DNA of 64,000 nt. Origin: CBDFHV01 sp965247705 (GTDB lineage: Bacteria > Pseudomonadota > Alphaproteobacteria > Rhodospirillales > CAMCUA01). A program made the translations under genes and the position numbers. The stretch covers positions 1-64,000 of the forward strand of contig CBDFHV010000011.1 in assembly GCA_965247705.1 (NCBI GenBank), in the 5' to 3' direction. Below the pieces are notes generated by a model that saw only the letters and a list, made by a program, of their open reading frames with translations, was not told the origin of the DNA and did not search any database. This document shows, piece by piece, positions 55,926 to 64,000 of the stretch; position 1 is the first letter of the stretch, and each line of letters starts with the position of its first letter.

Positions 55926-57116
55926 ATGCTCAACAGCCGACTCGACGCGCTTACCGATTTCCCCTTTCAGCGCCTGCGGGAGCTGCTTGAGGGGGTCGCG
56001 CCGCCGCCGGAACTCGAGCCCCTCTCCCTGTCCATCGGCGAACCCCAGCACACGCCGCCGGCGCTGATCGCCGACACCCTCGCCGCCAACGCCCACCTGT
56101 GGGGCAAGTATCCACCGGTGGAGGGCACTCCCGATCTGCGCCAGGCCATCGCCGAATGGCTGACCCGGCGCTACGGCCTCGCCGCCGGGGCGGTGGATCC
56201 GGATCGCCACGTGCTGCCCGTGGCCGGCACCCGCGAGGCCCTGTTCCTGGCCGGCCTGCTGACGGTGGCGCCGGAAAAGGGCGGCGGGCGGCCGGTGGTG
56301 CTGGTGCCCAACCCCCTCTACCACGTCTATATCGGTGCGGCGGTGCTGTCGGGGGCCGAGCCGCTGCTGATGGATACGGGGCCGCACAACGGCTACCTGC
56401 CGGACCTGGAGGCAATCCCGCAAGATGTCATGGACCGGGTGGCCATGATCTTTCTCTGCACGCCGTCCAACCCCCAGGGCGCGGTGGCCGACCTGAACTA
56501 CCTGACCCGGGCGGTGGAACTGGCCCGCCGCCACGACGCCGTTCTGATCTGCGACGAATGCTACGCCGAGATTTACGACCGCGCCCCCCCGGCGGGAGCG
56601 CTTCAAGCTTGCGCGAGTCTCGGCGAAAGTTTCGACAACGTAATGGTCTTCCATTCCCTGTCCAAGCGTTCCAGCGCCGCCGGGCTCAGGAGCGGCTTCG
56701 TGGCTGGGGACGCCGCGCTGATGCGCGATTTTCGCCGGCTACGGAGCTACGGCGGCCCCACCATCCCCATGCCCGTCATGGCCGCCAGCGCCGCCCTGTG
56801 GCGCGAAGAAAGCCACGTGACCGCCAACCGCGACCTCTATCGCCGAAAGTTCGATCTGGCCGAACAGCGGCTGGCGGGAAAGTTCGATTTCTATCGCCCC
56901 CGTGGTGGGTTCTTTTTGTGGCTGAACGTCGACGATGGGGAAGCCGCGGCGCGAAAGCTGTGGGCCGAGGCCGCGGTGCGGGTGCTGCCCGGCGCCTACG
57001 TGTCCCGCGCCGATGAAGCCGGCAACAACCCCGGAACCCCCTTCATCCGGGTGGCGCTGGTGGGCGATCCGGACAGCACTTCCGAGGCTCTGGGGCGAAT
57101 CGTTAACACGTTGTAA
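55926..57116 (+). CDS. PLP-dependent aminotransferase, succinyldiaminopimelate transaminase (DapC)-like
   Basis: A 396-residue class I/II aminotransferase. PLSLSIGEPQHTPPALIADTL opens the fold. AGTREALFLAG, TPSNPQGAV, LICDECYAEIYDR and the PLP Lys in FHSLSKRSSAAGLRSGF are clear. Proteobacterial DapC proteins show this pattern, and dapB of the same pathway is at the window start. Aspartate or N-acetylornithine aminotransferase activity cannot be ruled out. ATG 55926 is chosen at MLNSRL. Confidence 0.88.
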   Translation: MLNSRLDALTDFPFQRLRELLEGVAPPPELEPLSLSIGEPQHTPPALIADTLAANAHLWGKYPPVEGTPDLRQAIAEWLTRRYGLAAGAVDPDRHVLPVAGTREALFLAGLLTVAPEKGGGRPVVLVPNPLYHVYIGAAVLSGAEPLLMDTGPHNGYLPDLEAIPQDVMDRVAMIFLCTPSNPQGAVADLNYLTRAVELARRHDAVLICDECYAEIYDRAPPAGALQACASLGESFDNVMVFHSLSKRSSAAGLRSGFVAGDAALMRDFRRLRSYGGPTIPMPVMAASAALWREESHVTANRDLYRRKFDLAEQRLAGKFDFYRPRGGFFLWLNVDDGEAAARKLWAEAAVRVLPGAYVSRADEAGNNPGTPFIRVALVGDPDSTSEALGRIVNTL

Positions 57117-57140
57117 AGACTGCCGGCCCTAGGATTCCCC

Positions 57141-59495
57141 ATGGCCCGGATAACCAGCCATGCCGGCGGACCGCCGATTCTGCCGCGGGGAACGGGGCCC
57201 TTCTTCCGTCGACGTTTGACGGAGGCGGGCGGCCTCACGCTCGTGGCCACGGGTCTGGCGCTGTTCGCCGCTCTCGTCAGCTATGCGCCCAGCGATCCGT
57301 CGATCAACACGGCGGGCGGCGGCGGTGTGCAGAACTGGTTGGGCGCCCCCGGCGCAATCGTCGCCGATGTGTTGTTGCAGGGCCTGGGCCTGGCCGCGGC
57401 CCTGCCCGCCGTTGTCCTCGCGGCCTGGGGTCTGCGCCTGTTTCATGCCCGGCCCCCCGGCGCCCTGATTTGGCGCCTGGGCAGTTTGCTGGCGGCGATG
57501 AGTCTTTTAGCGGCGGGTTTGAGCGTCCTGCCCCGTCCCCAATTCTGGCCTTTCGTGTCGCCCCTGGGGGGCGCTGGGGGCACGGTAGCGCGCGACTTCC
57601 TCCACGGTGCCGTGGGCATGGTGGGGCAGGGCCTGGCCGATTGGACTCTGGCGCTGCTCTGCGCTGTGTTGAGCGCGGCACTCATGGTCTTTGCACTGGG
57701 CCTGGCGGGGACCGACTGGGCGGCGGCGGTTGGCGCCGTGGGGCGCGGCGCCCGTGCCTTGGTCGGGGTTGCCCGCCGGTGGGCCATCGACCTGCGGGGG
57801 ACCGCGAAAGTGCGGGAACGGCGGGAGCCGTGGCTGATCGGCGATCGCGAGACAAGTGGAGAACCGCCGAAAGTACGCGATCCCGATCCCTCGCGCCCAG
57901 GCCGGGTGGCCGAATCGGCACCTGGTCCCCGCCCGGCGCGCAAACCCGCCGCCGAGCGCCAGGGCCGGCTGGATCTGGAAGAACAACGGGGTTTCCGGCC
58001 GCCGCCGGCGGAATTGCTGGACTCGCCGGCGGCAAACCCGACCCACACCCAAACGGACCGGGACTCCCTGGAGCAGAACGCGCGTCTGCTGGAGTCGGTG
58101 CTGCAGGACTTCGGGGTCCGCGGCGACATCGTCAAGGTGCGCCCCGGGCCGGTGGTCACCCTCTACGAACTGGAACCGGCGCCGGGCACCAAGAGCGCCC
58201 GGGTGATCGCCCTGGCCGACGATATTGCCCGCTCCATGAGCGCGCTCTCGGTGCGGATCGCCCTGATTCCCGGGCGCAACGTCATCGGCCTGGAACTGCC
58301 CAACGCCGGGCGGGACACCGTTCATTTGCGCGAACTGCTGGATTCGAACGCCTTCGAGCGGGCGGCGGGCAAGCTGACCCTGGCGTTGGGCAAGGACATC
58401 GGCGGCACGCCGGTATTGGCCGATCTGGCGCGCATGCCCCACCTGCTGATCGCCGGCACCACCGGCTCGGGCAAGTCGGTGGGCATGAACGCCATGATCC
58501 TGACCCTGCTCTACAAGTTCGCGCCCGAGACCTGCCGCCTGATCATGATCGATCCCAAGATGCTGGAACTTTCGGTCTACGAAGGCATTCCCCACCTGCT
58601 GTGCCCGGTCGTCACCGAGCCGGCGAAGGCGATCCTGGCCTTGAAATGGGCGGTGCGGGAGATGGAGGACCGCTACCGGGCCATGTCGCAGCTCGGCGTG
58701 CGCAACATCGCCGGCTACAACGCCCGCATCGAGGCGGCCCTGAAGAAGGGCGAGATTCTCACCCGGCAGGTGCAGACCGGCTTCGACTCCGAGACCGGCC
58801 GCCCAGTGATCGAGGAACAGCCCCTGCACATGGAGCCGCTTCCGTTCATCGTCGTCGTGGTCGACGAAATGGCGGACCTGATGTTGGTGGCGGGCAAGGA
58901 CATCGAAGGCGCGGTCCAGCGCCTGGCCCAGATGGCCCGCGCCGCCGGCATCCACCTGATCATGGCGACCCAGCGGCCTTCGGTGGACGTGATCACCGGC
59001 ACCATCAAGGCCAACTTCCCCACCCGCATCAGCTTCCAGGTCACCTCCAAGATCGACAGTCGCACCATCCTCGGCGAATCCGGCGCCGAACAGCTTCTGG
59101 GCCAGGGCGATATGCTCTACATGGCCGGCGGCGGCCGGATCACCCGGGTGCACGGCCCATTCGTGTCCGACGAGGAAGTGGAGCGGGTGGTGGCCCACCT
59201 GAAGTCCACCGGAGAACCGGAATATCTGGACGCCGTGACCGAAGAAACCGACAATGCCGATCCCCTGACCGTGGTGCCGTCGGGCGACTCCGGGGACACA
59301 TTGTTCGACGAAGCCGTGGAACTGGTGGCCCGGGAAGGAAAGGTCTCCACCAGCTTCATTCAACGGTATCTGCAGATCGGCTACAATCGCGCCGCGCGCA
59401 TCGTCGAACGGATGGAGGCCGAAGGCATGATCAGCAAGGCAGACCGGGTGGGTCGCCGGGAAGTCCTGGTGGGCCGGGGCGAACGGGGCGAGTGA
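57141..59495 (+). CDS. ftsK: DNA translocase FtsK
   Basis: A 784-residue septal DNA pump that clears chromosome ends at division. Four N-terminal membrane helices (about residues 20-190) are followed by a linker. The RecA-like motor has Walker A AGTTGSGKSVGMNAMIL and Walker B FIVVVVDEMADLM. It ends with a winged-helix gamma domain (VSTSFIQRYLQIGYNRAARIVERME) that reads KOPS sites. The linker is short compared with E. coli, as usual for alphaproteobacteria. It lies 13 bases upstream of lolA. Confidence 0.97.
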   Translation: MARITSHAGGPPILPRGTGPFFRRRLTEAGGLTLVATGLALFAALVSYAPSDPSINTAGGGGVQNWLGAPGAIVADVLLQGLGLAAALPAVVLAAWGLRLFHARPPGALIWRLGSLLAAMSLLAAGLSVLPRPQFWPFVSPLGGAGGTVARDFLHGAVGMVGQGLADWTLALLCAVLSAALMVFALGLAGTDWAAAVGAVGRGARALVGVARRWAIDLRGTAKVRERREPWLIGDRETSGEPPKVRDPDPSRPGRVAESAPGPRPARKPAAERQGRLDLEEQRGFRPPPAELLDSPAANPTHTQTDRDSLEQNARLLESVLQDFGVRGDIVKVRPGPVVTLYELEPAPGTKSARVIALADDIARSMSALSVRIALIPGRNVIGLELPNAGRDTVHLRELLDSNAFERAAGKLTLALGKDIGGTPVLADLARMPHLLIAGTTGSGKSVGMNAMILTLLYKFAPETCRLIMIDPKMLELSVYEGIPHLLCPVVTEPAKAILALKWAVREMEDRYRAMSQLGVRNIAGYNARIEAALKKGEILTRQVQTGFDSETGRPVIEEQPLHMEPLPFIVVVVDEMADLMLVAGKDIEGAVQRLAQMARAAGIHLIMATQRPSVDVITGTIKANFPTRISFQVTSKIDSRTILGESGAEQLLGQGDMLYMAGGGRITRVHGPFVSDEEVERVVAHLKSTGEPEYLDAVTEETDNADPLTVVPSGDSGDTLFDEAVELVAREGKVSTSFIQRYLQIGYNRAARIVERMEAEGMISKADRVGRREVLVGRGERGE

Positions 59496-59508
59496 CCGGC
59501 CGAACACC

Positions 59509-60162
59509 GTGACGTTGTGGGTCGATCTCTGGCCGGTGGCGCGTCGTTTGCCGACGCTTTGCCTGGTCCTTGTCCTCGGCCTTGTGGCTGCCGCTCCCGG
59601 ATGGTCCGCCCAGGCGCTGACGCCCCAGGACCAGGCGGATCTCAAGCGCATCGAGTCCTACTTCCGGACCATCGACACGGTGGAGGCCCGGTTCGTGCAA
59701 ATGGCCTCCAACGGGTCCTTCGCCGAGGGCACGATATACATCGACCGCCCGGGGCGCATGCGCATCGATTATGCCCCGCCGTTGCCGGTGGAGATCGTCG
59801 CCGACGGAACGTGGCTGATCTATCACGACAAGAAGCTGGGCCAGGTGAGCCATCTGTGGCTTTCCTCGACACCAGCGGGAATATTGCTGAAAGAGGACTT
59901 CGCCTTTGGCGACGACATCGTGGTCACCGGGTTCGAGCGAGGACCGGGCACCATGCGAGTCACGGTGGTGAAGCCCGACGATCCAGCCGCCGGCAGTCTG
60001 ACCCTGGTGTTCTCCAACAAGCCTCTGATCCTGCGCAAATGGGTGATCGTGGACGCCCTGGGAATCGAGACCTCGGTGACACTTATCAACGCCCGCTTCG
60101 GCGGCGCCCTGGATTCCGAACTGTTCCGGTTTAAAGCTCCCGACACTTCATCGAACGATTAG
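59509..60162 (+). CDS. lolA: Outer-membrane lipoprotein carrier protein LolA
   Basis: A 217-residue periplasmic chaperone that carries lipoproteins from LolCDE to LolB. An exported start (LCLVLVLGLVAAAPGWSAQA) is followed by LKRIESYFRTIDTVEARFVQ, IYIDRPGRMRIDYAPPLP and LIYHDKKLGQVSHLWL. It starts with GTG 13 bases after ftsK. The ftsK-lolA-xthA order is typical of alphaproteobacteria. Confidence 0.92.
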   Translation: MTLWVDLWPVARRLPTLCLVLVLGLVAAAPGWSAQALTPQDQADLKRIESYFRTIDTVEARFVQMASNGSFAEGTIYIDRPGRMRIDYAPPLPVEIVADGTWLIYHDKKLGQVSHLWLSSTPAGILLKEDFAFGDDIVVTGFERGPGTMRVTVVKPDDPAAGSLTLVFSNKPLILRKWVIVDALGIETSVTLINARFGGALDSELFRFKAPDTSSND

Positions 60163-60175
60163 CCGGCCGATCGTC

Positions 60176-60985
60176 ATGGCCTTTGTGGTCGCCACCTGGA
60201 ATGTGAATTCCGTTCGCCGGCGCCTCGACGGTCTGGGCCGGCTGGCATCGAGTCTGCGACCCGACGTCCTTTGTCTTCAGGAAACAAAGGTAATTGACGA
60301 CGAATTTCCCCGCGCGGCCTTGGCCGACATGGGATATGCCCATCAAGCGGTGCACGGCATCAAGAGCTACAACGGGGTCGCGATTCTGTCCCGCTGGCCG
60401 CTGCTGCGCTGGCAAACGAGAGCCTGGTTGGGCCTGGCGGAGGGGCGCCACGTGTTCGCCACGGTGGCCGGCCCGCCCGGATTGGAGGCCCTGGAGATTC
60501 ACAGCCTCTATGTCCCCGCCGGCGGGGACGATCCGAACCCGGAACGAAACCCCCGTTTCGCCCGCAAGCTCAAGTTCTTGGACGCCATGACCCGCTGGTC
60601 CCGCACGGTTGGCCGTTCCGGACGCTCGGTGGTCTTGGCTGGAGACTTCAACGTGGCGCCCCTGCCGACGGATGTCTGGGACCACAAACGATTAAAATCG
60701 GTCATCACCCACACCCCCGGGGAAGTGGCCCGCCTGGAGGCCATCCAGACCGCCGGAGCCTGGATCGACGGGGTACGCCACATTATTCCGCCAGCGGAAC
60801 ATTGCTACACGTGGTGGAGCTATCGGGCGCCCGACTGGAAAGCGGCGAACAAGGGGCGGCGCCTCGATCACATCTGGGTCAGCCCACCCCTGGAGCCGTG
60901 CCTTTCCGCCATGGTGGTGTTGCGGGAATCCCGCGGCTGGGACCCGCCATCGGACCACGTTCCGGTCGCGGTGACGCTGTGCTGA
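60176..60985 (+). CDS. xthA: Exodeoxyribonuclease III
   Basis: A 269-residue AP endonuclease of the Xth family. ATWNVNSVRRRLDGL, LQETKVIDDEFP (the catalytic Glu), GDFNVAPLPTDVWD, RRLDHIWVS and the C-terminal PPSDHVPVAVTL are all in the expected order. It repairs abasic sites. It is 13 bases after lolA. The endonuclease III gene of the same repair path is at 24.3 kb. Confidence 0.95.
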   Translation: MAFVVATWNVNSVRRRLDGLGRLASSLRPDVLCLQETKVIDDEFPRAALADMGYAHQAVHGIKSYNGVAILSRWPLLRWQTRAWLGLAEGRHVFATVAGPPGLEALEIHSLYVPAGGDDPNPERNPRFARKLKFLDAMTRWSRTVGRSGRSVVLAGDFNVAPLPTDVWDHKRLKSVITHTPGEVARLEAIQTAGAWIDGVRHIIPPAEHCYTWWSYRAPDWKAANKGRRLDHIWVSPPLEPCLSAMVVLRESRGWDPPSDHVPVAVTLC

Positions 60986-61125
60986 CGCGCCATTCGCTAG
61001 GGAGATCTCGAACACGCTCCGTCGGGTAGGAGACAGGCCTCCGTTGTCCCCGTCTCGGGCTCGTGGTCCGCCGCCGTCGGATGCTACAGTCGAAATCCGT
61101 TCCTTTGTCTACGTGGTTGATTGTC

Positions 61126-62823
61126 ATGTCAGGAAAGATTGGCCCGCGCACGGGCGGCCGGGTGTTGGTGGATGCTCTGGTGGTCAACGGCATCGATACG
61201 GTGTTCTGCGTCGCCGGAGAGAGCTATCTGCCGGTGCTGGACTCCCTTTACGAGTCGCGCAATGCCGTGCGTCTGATCTCCTGCCGCCAGGAAGGCGCGG
61301 CCTGCCATATGGCCGAAGCCTGGGGCAAGCTGACCGGCAAGCCTGGCATCTGCTTCGTCTCCCGGGGCCCCGGCACCATGAACGCCACCATCGGCGTGCA
61401 TACGGCGCAGCAGGACTCCACGCCCCTGATTCTGTTCATCGGCCAGGTGGCACGGGGCACCTTGGGCCGCGAGGCGCTTCAGGAGATCGATTACACCCGG
61501 CTGTTCCCCGCCATCACCAAATGGTGCGTCGAGGTGGACGACGCCCGCCGCCTGCCCGAGATCGTCGGCCGGGCGTTCCAGGTCGCCACCTCGGGCCGCC
61601 CCGGCCCGGTCGTCATATCGTTGCCCGAGGATGTGCTGGACGACGTGGTGTCGGTCGCCGATCCCCGGCCCTTCGCACCGGTCCGGGCCCATCCCGGGGC
61701 GAGCGACCTCGAACGGCTTGTGGCCCTGTTGTCGGCGGCCCGCCAGCCCCTGGCGATACTCGGCGGCGGCGGCTGGAACCAGGCGGCGGCCGACGGGGTG
61801 GGCGAGTTTCTGCGGGCGAACCGCCTTCCCGTGGCGGTGTCCTTCCGCCGCCATCATCTGTTCGACAACCGGGATCCCCGCTTCGTCGGCGATGTTGGGC
61901 TCGGCATCGATCCGCGACTGGCCCAGCGGGTGCGCGACGCGGACCTGCTGCTGGTCATCGGCGCCGAACTGGGCGAGGTGGTGACCGGCCGCTACACCTA
62001 TCTTGAGGTGCCGACGCCGCGCCAGACCCTGGTCCATGTGCATCCGGGGCCCGAAGAACTGGGCAAGGTCTACCAGCCGACACTCGCGATCAACGCCGGC
62101 ATGCCGGAATTCGCCGCCGCCGTCGCCGCCCTGCCACCGGTGCCGGAACGCGCCTGGGACGACTGGACCCGCGCGGCGCGGGCCGAGTATGAAGACGCGC
62201 TCAAGCCCGTCCCCGACCCCGGACCGGTGCAATTGGGCGAGATCGTTGCCTGGCTTAATGGGCGCCTGCCCGAGGACGCCATCGTTACCAACGGCGGCGG
62301 CACCTACACCCTGTGGCTGCTGCGTCACTTCCAGTTCAAGGGCTTCAATGCCCAGTTGTCGCCGGCCAGCGGCTCCATGGGCTACGGCCTTCCCGCCGCC
62401 CTTGCCGGCAAGATCGTCCATCCCGAGCGGACGGTGGTGGCCTTCGCCGGCGACGGCTGCTTCCTGATGACCGGCCAGGAGCTGGCGACCGCCGTTCAGC
62501 ACCGGCTTCCGGTGGTCGTTATCCTGGTCAACAACGACATGCTGGGGAGCATCCGCCTGCATCAGGAGCGCCGCTACCCCGACCGGGTCAGCGGCACCGA
62601 TCTGGTGAACCCGGATTTCGTGGCCTTCGCCCGGTCCTTCGGCATTCACGCCACAAGGGTAGATGAGACCGCTGCCTTCCCGCCCGCCTTCGAGGCCGCC
62701 CTGGCCGCCGGCGGCCCGGCCCTGATCGAGGTCGTCATGAGCCCGGAGGCCATGGGCCCGGGCCGTACCCTGTCGGCGGCCCGGGGCGCCGAGAAGCGGG
62801 TTCCCGACAGCCAAAAGGGTTGA
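61126..62823 (+). CDS. Thiamine pyrophosphate-dependent, acetolactate-synthase-like enzyme (second copy)
   Basis: A 565-residue TPP enzyme. The activating Glu is in CRQEGAACHMAEAWGK, and CFVSRGPGTMNATIGVH follows. The central domain has LAILGGGGWN and the C-terminal domain AFAGDGCFLMTGQELATAVQ, with the N at a GDGxx..N motif (NNDMLGSIRLHQERRYP). The start MSGKIGPRTGGR aligns with the N terminus of the paralogue at 1025-2680. An upstream in-frame extension of 21 residues is unlikely. No small subunit is nearby. The exact carboligase or decarboxylase activity is unknown. Confidence 0.85.
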   Translation: MSGKIGPRTGGRVLVDALVVNGIDTVFCVAGESYLPVLDSLYESRNAVRLISCRQEGAACHMAEAWGKLTGKPGICFVSRGPGTMNATIGVHTAQQDSTPLILFIGQVARGTLGREALQEIDYTRLFPAITKWCVEVDDARRLPEIVGRAFQVATSGRPGPVVISLPEDVLDDVVSVADPRPFAPVRAHPGASDLERLVALLSAARQPLAILGGGGWNQAAADGVGEFLRANRLPVAVSFRRHHLFDNRDPRFVGDVGLGIDPRLAQRVRDADLLLVIGAELGEVVTGRYTYLEVPTPRQTLVHVHPGPEELGKVYQPTLAINAGMPEFAAAVAALPPVPERAWDDWTRAARAEYEDALKPVPDPGPVQLGEIVAWLNGRLPEDAIVTNGGGTYTLWLLRHFQFKGFNAQLSPASGSMGYGLPAALAGKIVHPERTVVAFAGDGCFLMTGQELATAVQHRLPVVVILVNNDMLGSIRLHQERRYPDRVSGTDLVNPDFVAFARSFGIHATRVDETAAFPPAFEAALAAGGPALIEVVMSPEAMGPGRTLSAARGAEKRVPDSQKG

Positions 62824-62965
62824 CCCGCCGGTTTTCACGCCACTTGCGGGAAATCTGATCGGGTGCCTATCATACGGGGCTAACCAGAGGGCCCGGGGCG
62901 ATACCCGATGCAGGTCACAATGCCGACCACGAAAATCGACCGCCGTCCGCGGACGGAGGCGCGTC

Positions 62966-64000
62966 GTGTCGGATGAAGCGCCATCCGCGCCACCGCCGGT
63001 GAGAACACGGCGGCGCTTTTTCCTGGGCACGACGGTGTTCGCCCTGCTGCCGGTCGCGGCGGCCCTGTCGGGCGGCTACCTCTACGTCACCGGCGGGCGC
63101 GTGGTCACCACCGAGAACGCCTATGTCAAGGCGGACCTGGTCGCGGTCAGCACCGACGTATCGGGCCGCGTCGTCGAGATCGCGGCGGCGGAAAACGACC
63201 TGGTGGAACCGGGCCAACTGCTGTTTCGCCTGGACGAGGAACCGTTTCGAATCACGCTCAAACACACCGAGGCCCAGCGTGCCGGCGCCCGCCATCAGGT
63301 GGACGCCCTGCGCGCCATCTACCGCCAGAAGAGGGCCGAGCTGACGGCCGCCGATGACGACAGCGACTACTACGCCACCGCTTTCGAACGCGGTCGCAAG
63401 CTGAGCGCAAAAGGCGTCATCTCCCAGTCGACCTTGGACGAAAAGCAGCTCAAGCTACGCGCCGCGCGCCAGCGGGTGGCGGCCCTGCGGCAGGAGATCG
63501 CCAAGGTGGTGGCCGACCTGGGCGGCGACCCCGATCTGCCGGCCGAGCAGCATCCCAGCGTTCTGGCGGCGACGGCGGCGCGGGACCAGGCGGCCCTGGA
63601 CCTGCGGCGGTCGACCATCCGCGCACCGACGGCGGCCGTCGTCACCCGGATGGGGCTCCAGGTCGGCGAGTACGTGGAAGCGGGCACCCCGGTGTTCAGC
63701 CTGGTCTCCACCAAGGCCGTATGGGTCGAGGCCAATCTCAAGGAAACGGACCTCACCCGGCTGCGGGTGGGCCATCCCGCCACCGTGCGGGTGGATGCCT
63801 ACCCGGACCGCATCTGGAAAGCCCAGGTCGCCAGCATCAGTCCGGCCACGGGTTCGGAGTTCGCCCTGCTGCCGGCGCAGAATGCTTCCGGGAATTGGGT
63901 CAAGGTTGTCCAGCGCCTGCCGGTGCGCCTGACCCTGACGGCGGGGCCCACCGATTTGTCCCTGCGCGCCGGCATGAGCGTCGTCGTCGACATCGACACC
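62966..64000 (+). CDS. HlyD/EmrA-type efflux membrane-fusion protein (partial, 3' end outside window)
   Basis: 345 residues visible, with no stop before the window end. A GTG start has GGAGG upstream. A single N-terminal membrane segment (FFLGTTVFALLPVAAALSGGYLYV) is followed by the lipoyl/barrel half NAYVKADLVAVSTDVSGRVVE and NDLVEPGQLLFRLDEEPF. A coiled-coil hairpin (about residues 95-195) follows, and then the returning strand IRAPTAAVVTRMGLQVGEYV. This is the EmrA subfamily, which pairs with EmrB-type (DHA2 MFS) exporters, so such a gene probably follows. Confidence 0.9.
   Translation, partial: MSDEAPSAPPPVRTRRRFFLGTTVFALLPVAAALSGGYLYVTGGRVVTTENAYVKADLVAVSTDVSGRVVEIAAAENDLVEPGQLLFRLDEEPFRITLKHTEAQRAGARHQVDALRAIYRQKRAELTAADDDSDYYATAFERGRKLSAKGVISQSTLDEKQLKLRAARQRVAALRQEIAKVVADLGGDPDLPAEQHPSVLAATAARDQAALDLRRSTIRAPTAAVVTRMGLQVGEYVEAGTPVFSLVSTKAVWVEANLKETDLTRLRVGHPATVRVDAYPDRIWKAQVASISPATGSEFALLPAQNASGNWVKVVQRLPVRLTLTAGPTDLSLRAGMSVVVDIDT

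Overview
The window is a GC-rich (mostly G/C in third codon positions) chromosomal segment of an alphaproteobacterium, most likely a member of the Rhodospirillales or a close environmental relative. This rests on the very large (about 1,615-residue) NAD-glutamate dehydrogenase, the divergent hslVU / hisB-DUF2628-hisHAFE arrangement, and a mixture of respiratory, c-type cytochrome and copper-handling genes. It is core chromosome repeatedly invaded by insertion sequences, not a plasmid or prophage.

Layout. 1-5.3 kb: dapB, an acetolactate-synthase-like TPP enzyme, a PCu(A)C copper chaperone, a higBA toxin-antitoxin pair, then the iron-sulfur and two membrane subunits of a non-canonical succinate dehydrogenase/fumarate reductase. 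5.5-6.6 kb: an IS630-family element splits this operon. 6.65-10 kb: the flavoprotein and a two-subunit class I fumarase. 10.2-17.1 kb (minus strand): a SIS-domain isomerase, an MFS transporter and the NAD-glutamate dehydrogenase. 17.2-21.4 kb: DUF3553 protein, amidase, IS6-family element, tRNA-Gly(GCC) and a second, near-identical IS630 copy. 21.5-25.5 kb: CnoX-like thioredoxin, LON-domain protein, Trm112-like protein, DUF971 protein, endonuclease III and a lipoprotein, interspersed with nested CACAGAG palindromes. 25.9-27.5 kb: an IS1380-family element. 27.5-34.8 kb: bactofilin, an EI24/CysZ-like protein, a PfkB kinase, a surface-glycan module (two GT9 glycosyltransferases and a methyltransferase) and an AmpG-like transporter. 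34.9-41.6 kb: dtd, HIT and the his operon, divergent from hslVU, which has a good sigma-32-type promoter. 41.6-43.8 kb: parDE, a 97-bp MITE, a decayed duplication made of hslU and DUF6969 fragments, a GNAT acetyltransferase and an intact DUF6969 gene.

43.9-47.5 kb is the most unusual region. It encodes a small secreted protein with three CNPC repeats and a secreted cytochrome P460-domain protein carrying fifteen CNPC repeats before a CxxCH heme domain. Divergent from these is a sulfatase-modifying-factor (FGE-like) lipoprotein. Two IS5-family elements have landed in or beside this module. 48.4-54.6 kb: an Hpt plus degenerate receiver protein, two related Cys-rich secreted proteins with a SCO1 copper chaperone, ispG, an SNase-like protein, a DUF302 protein and a YeeE/YedE sulfur transporter. 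54.6-64 kb: a ubiquinone-type hydroxylase, a DapC-like aminotransferase, ftsK, lolA, exodeoxyribonuclease III, a second TPP enzyme and the start of an HlyD/EmrA-type efflux adaptor that runs off the window.

How it fits together. Copper and redox handling recurs (PCu(A)C, SCO1, Cys-rich secreted proteins, CNPC proteins, P460), consistent with a periplasm devoted to copper and heme enzymes. Mobile elements show a striking shared site choice: five of the six insertion sequences, and the MITE, sit at CTAG or TTAG. Dispersed palindromic repeats of at least four families fill most of the longer gene-free stretches.
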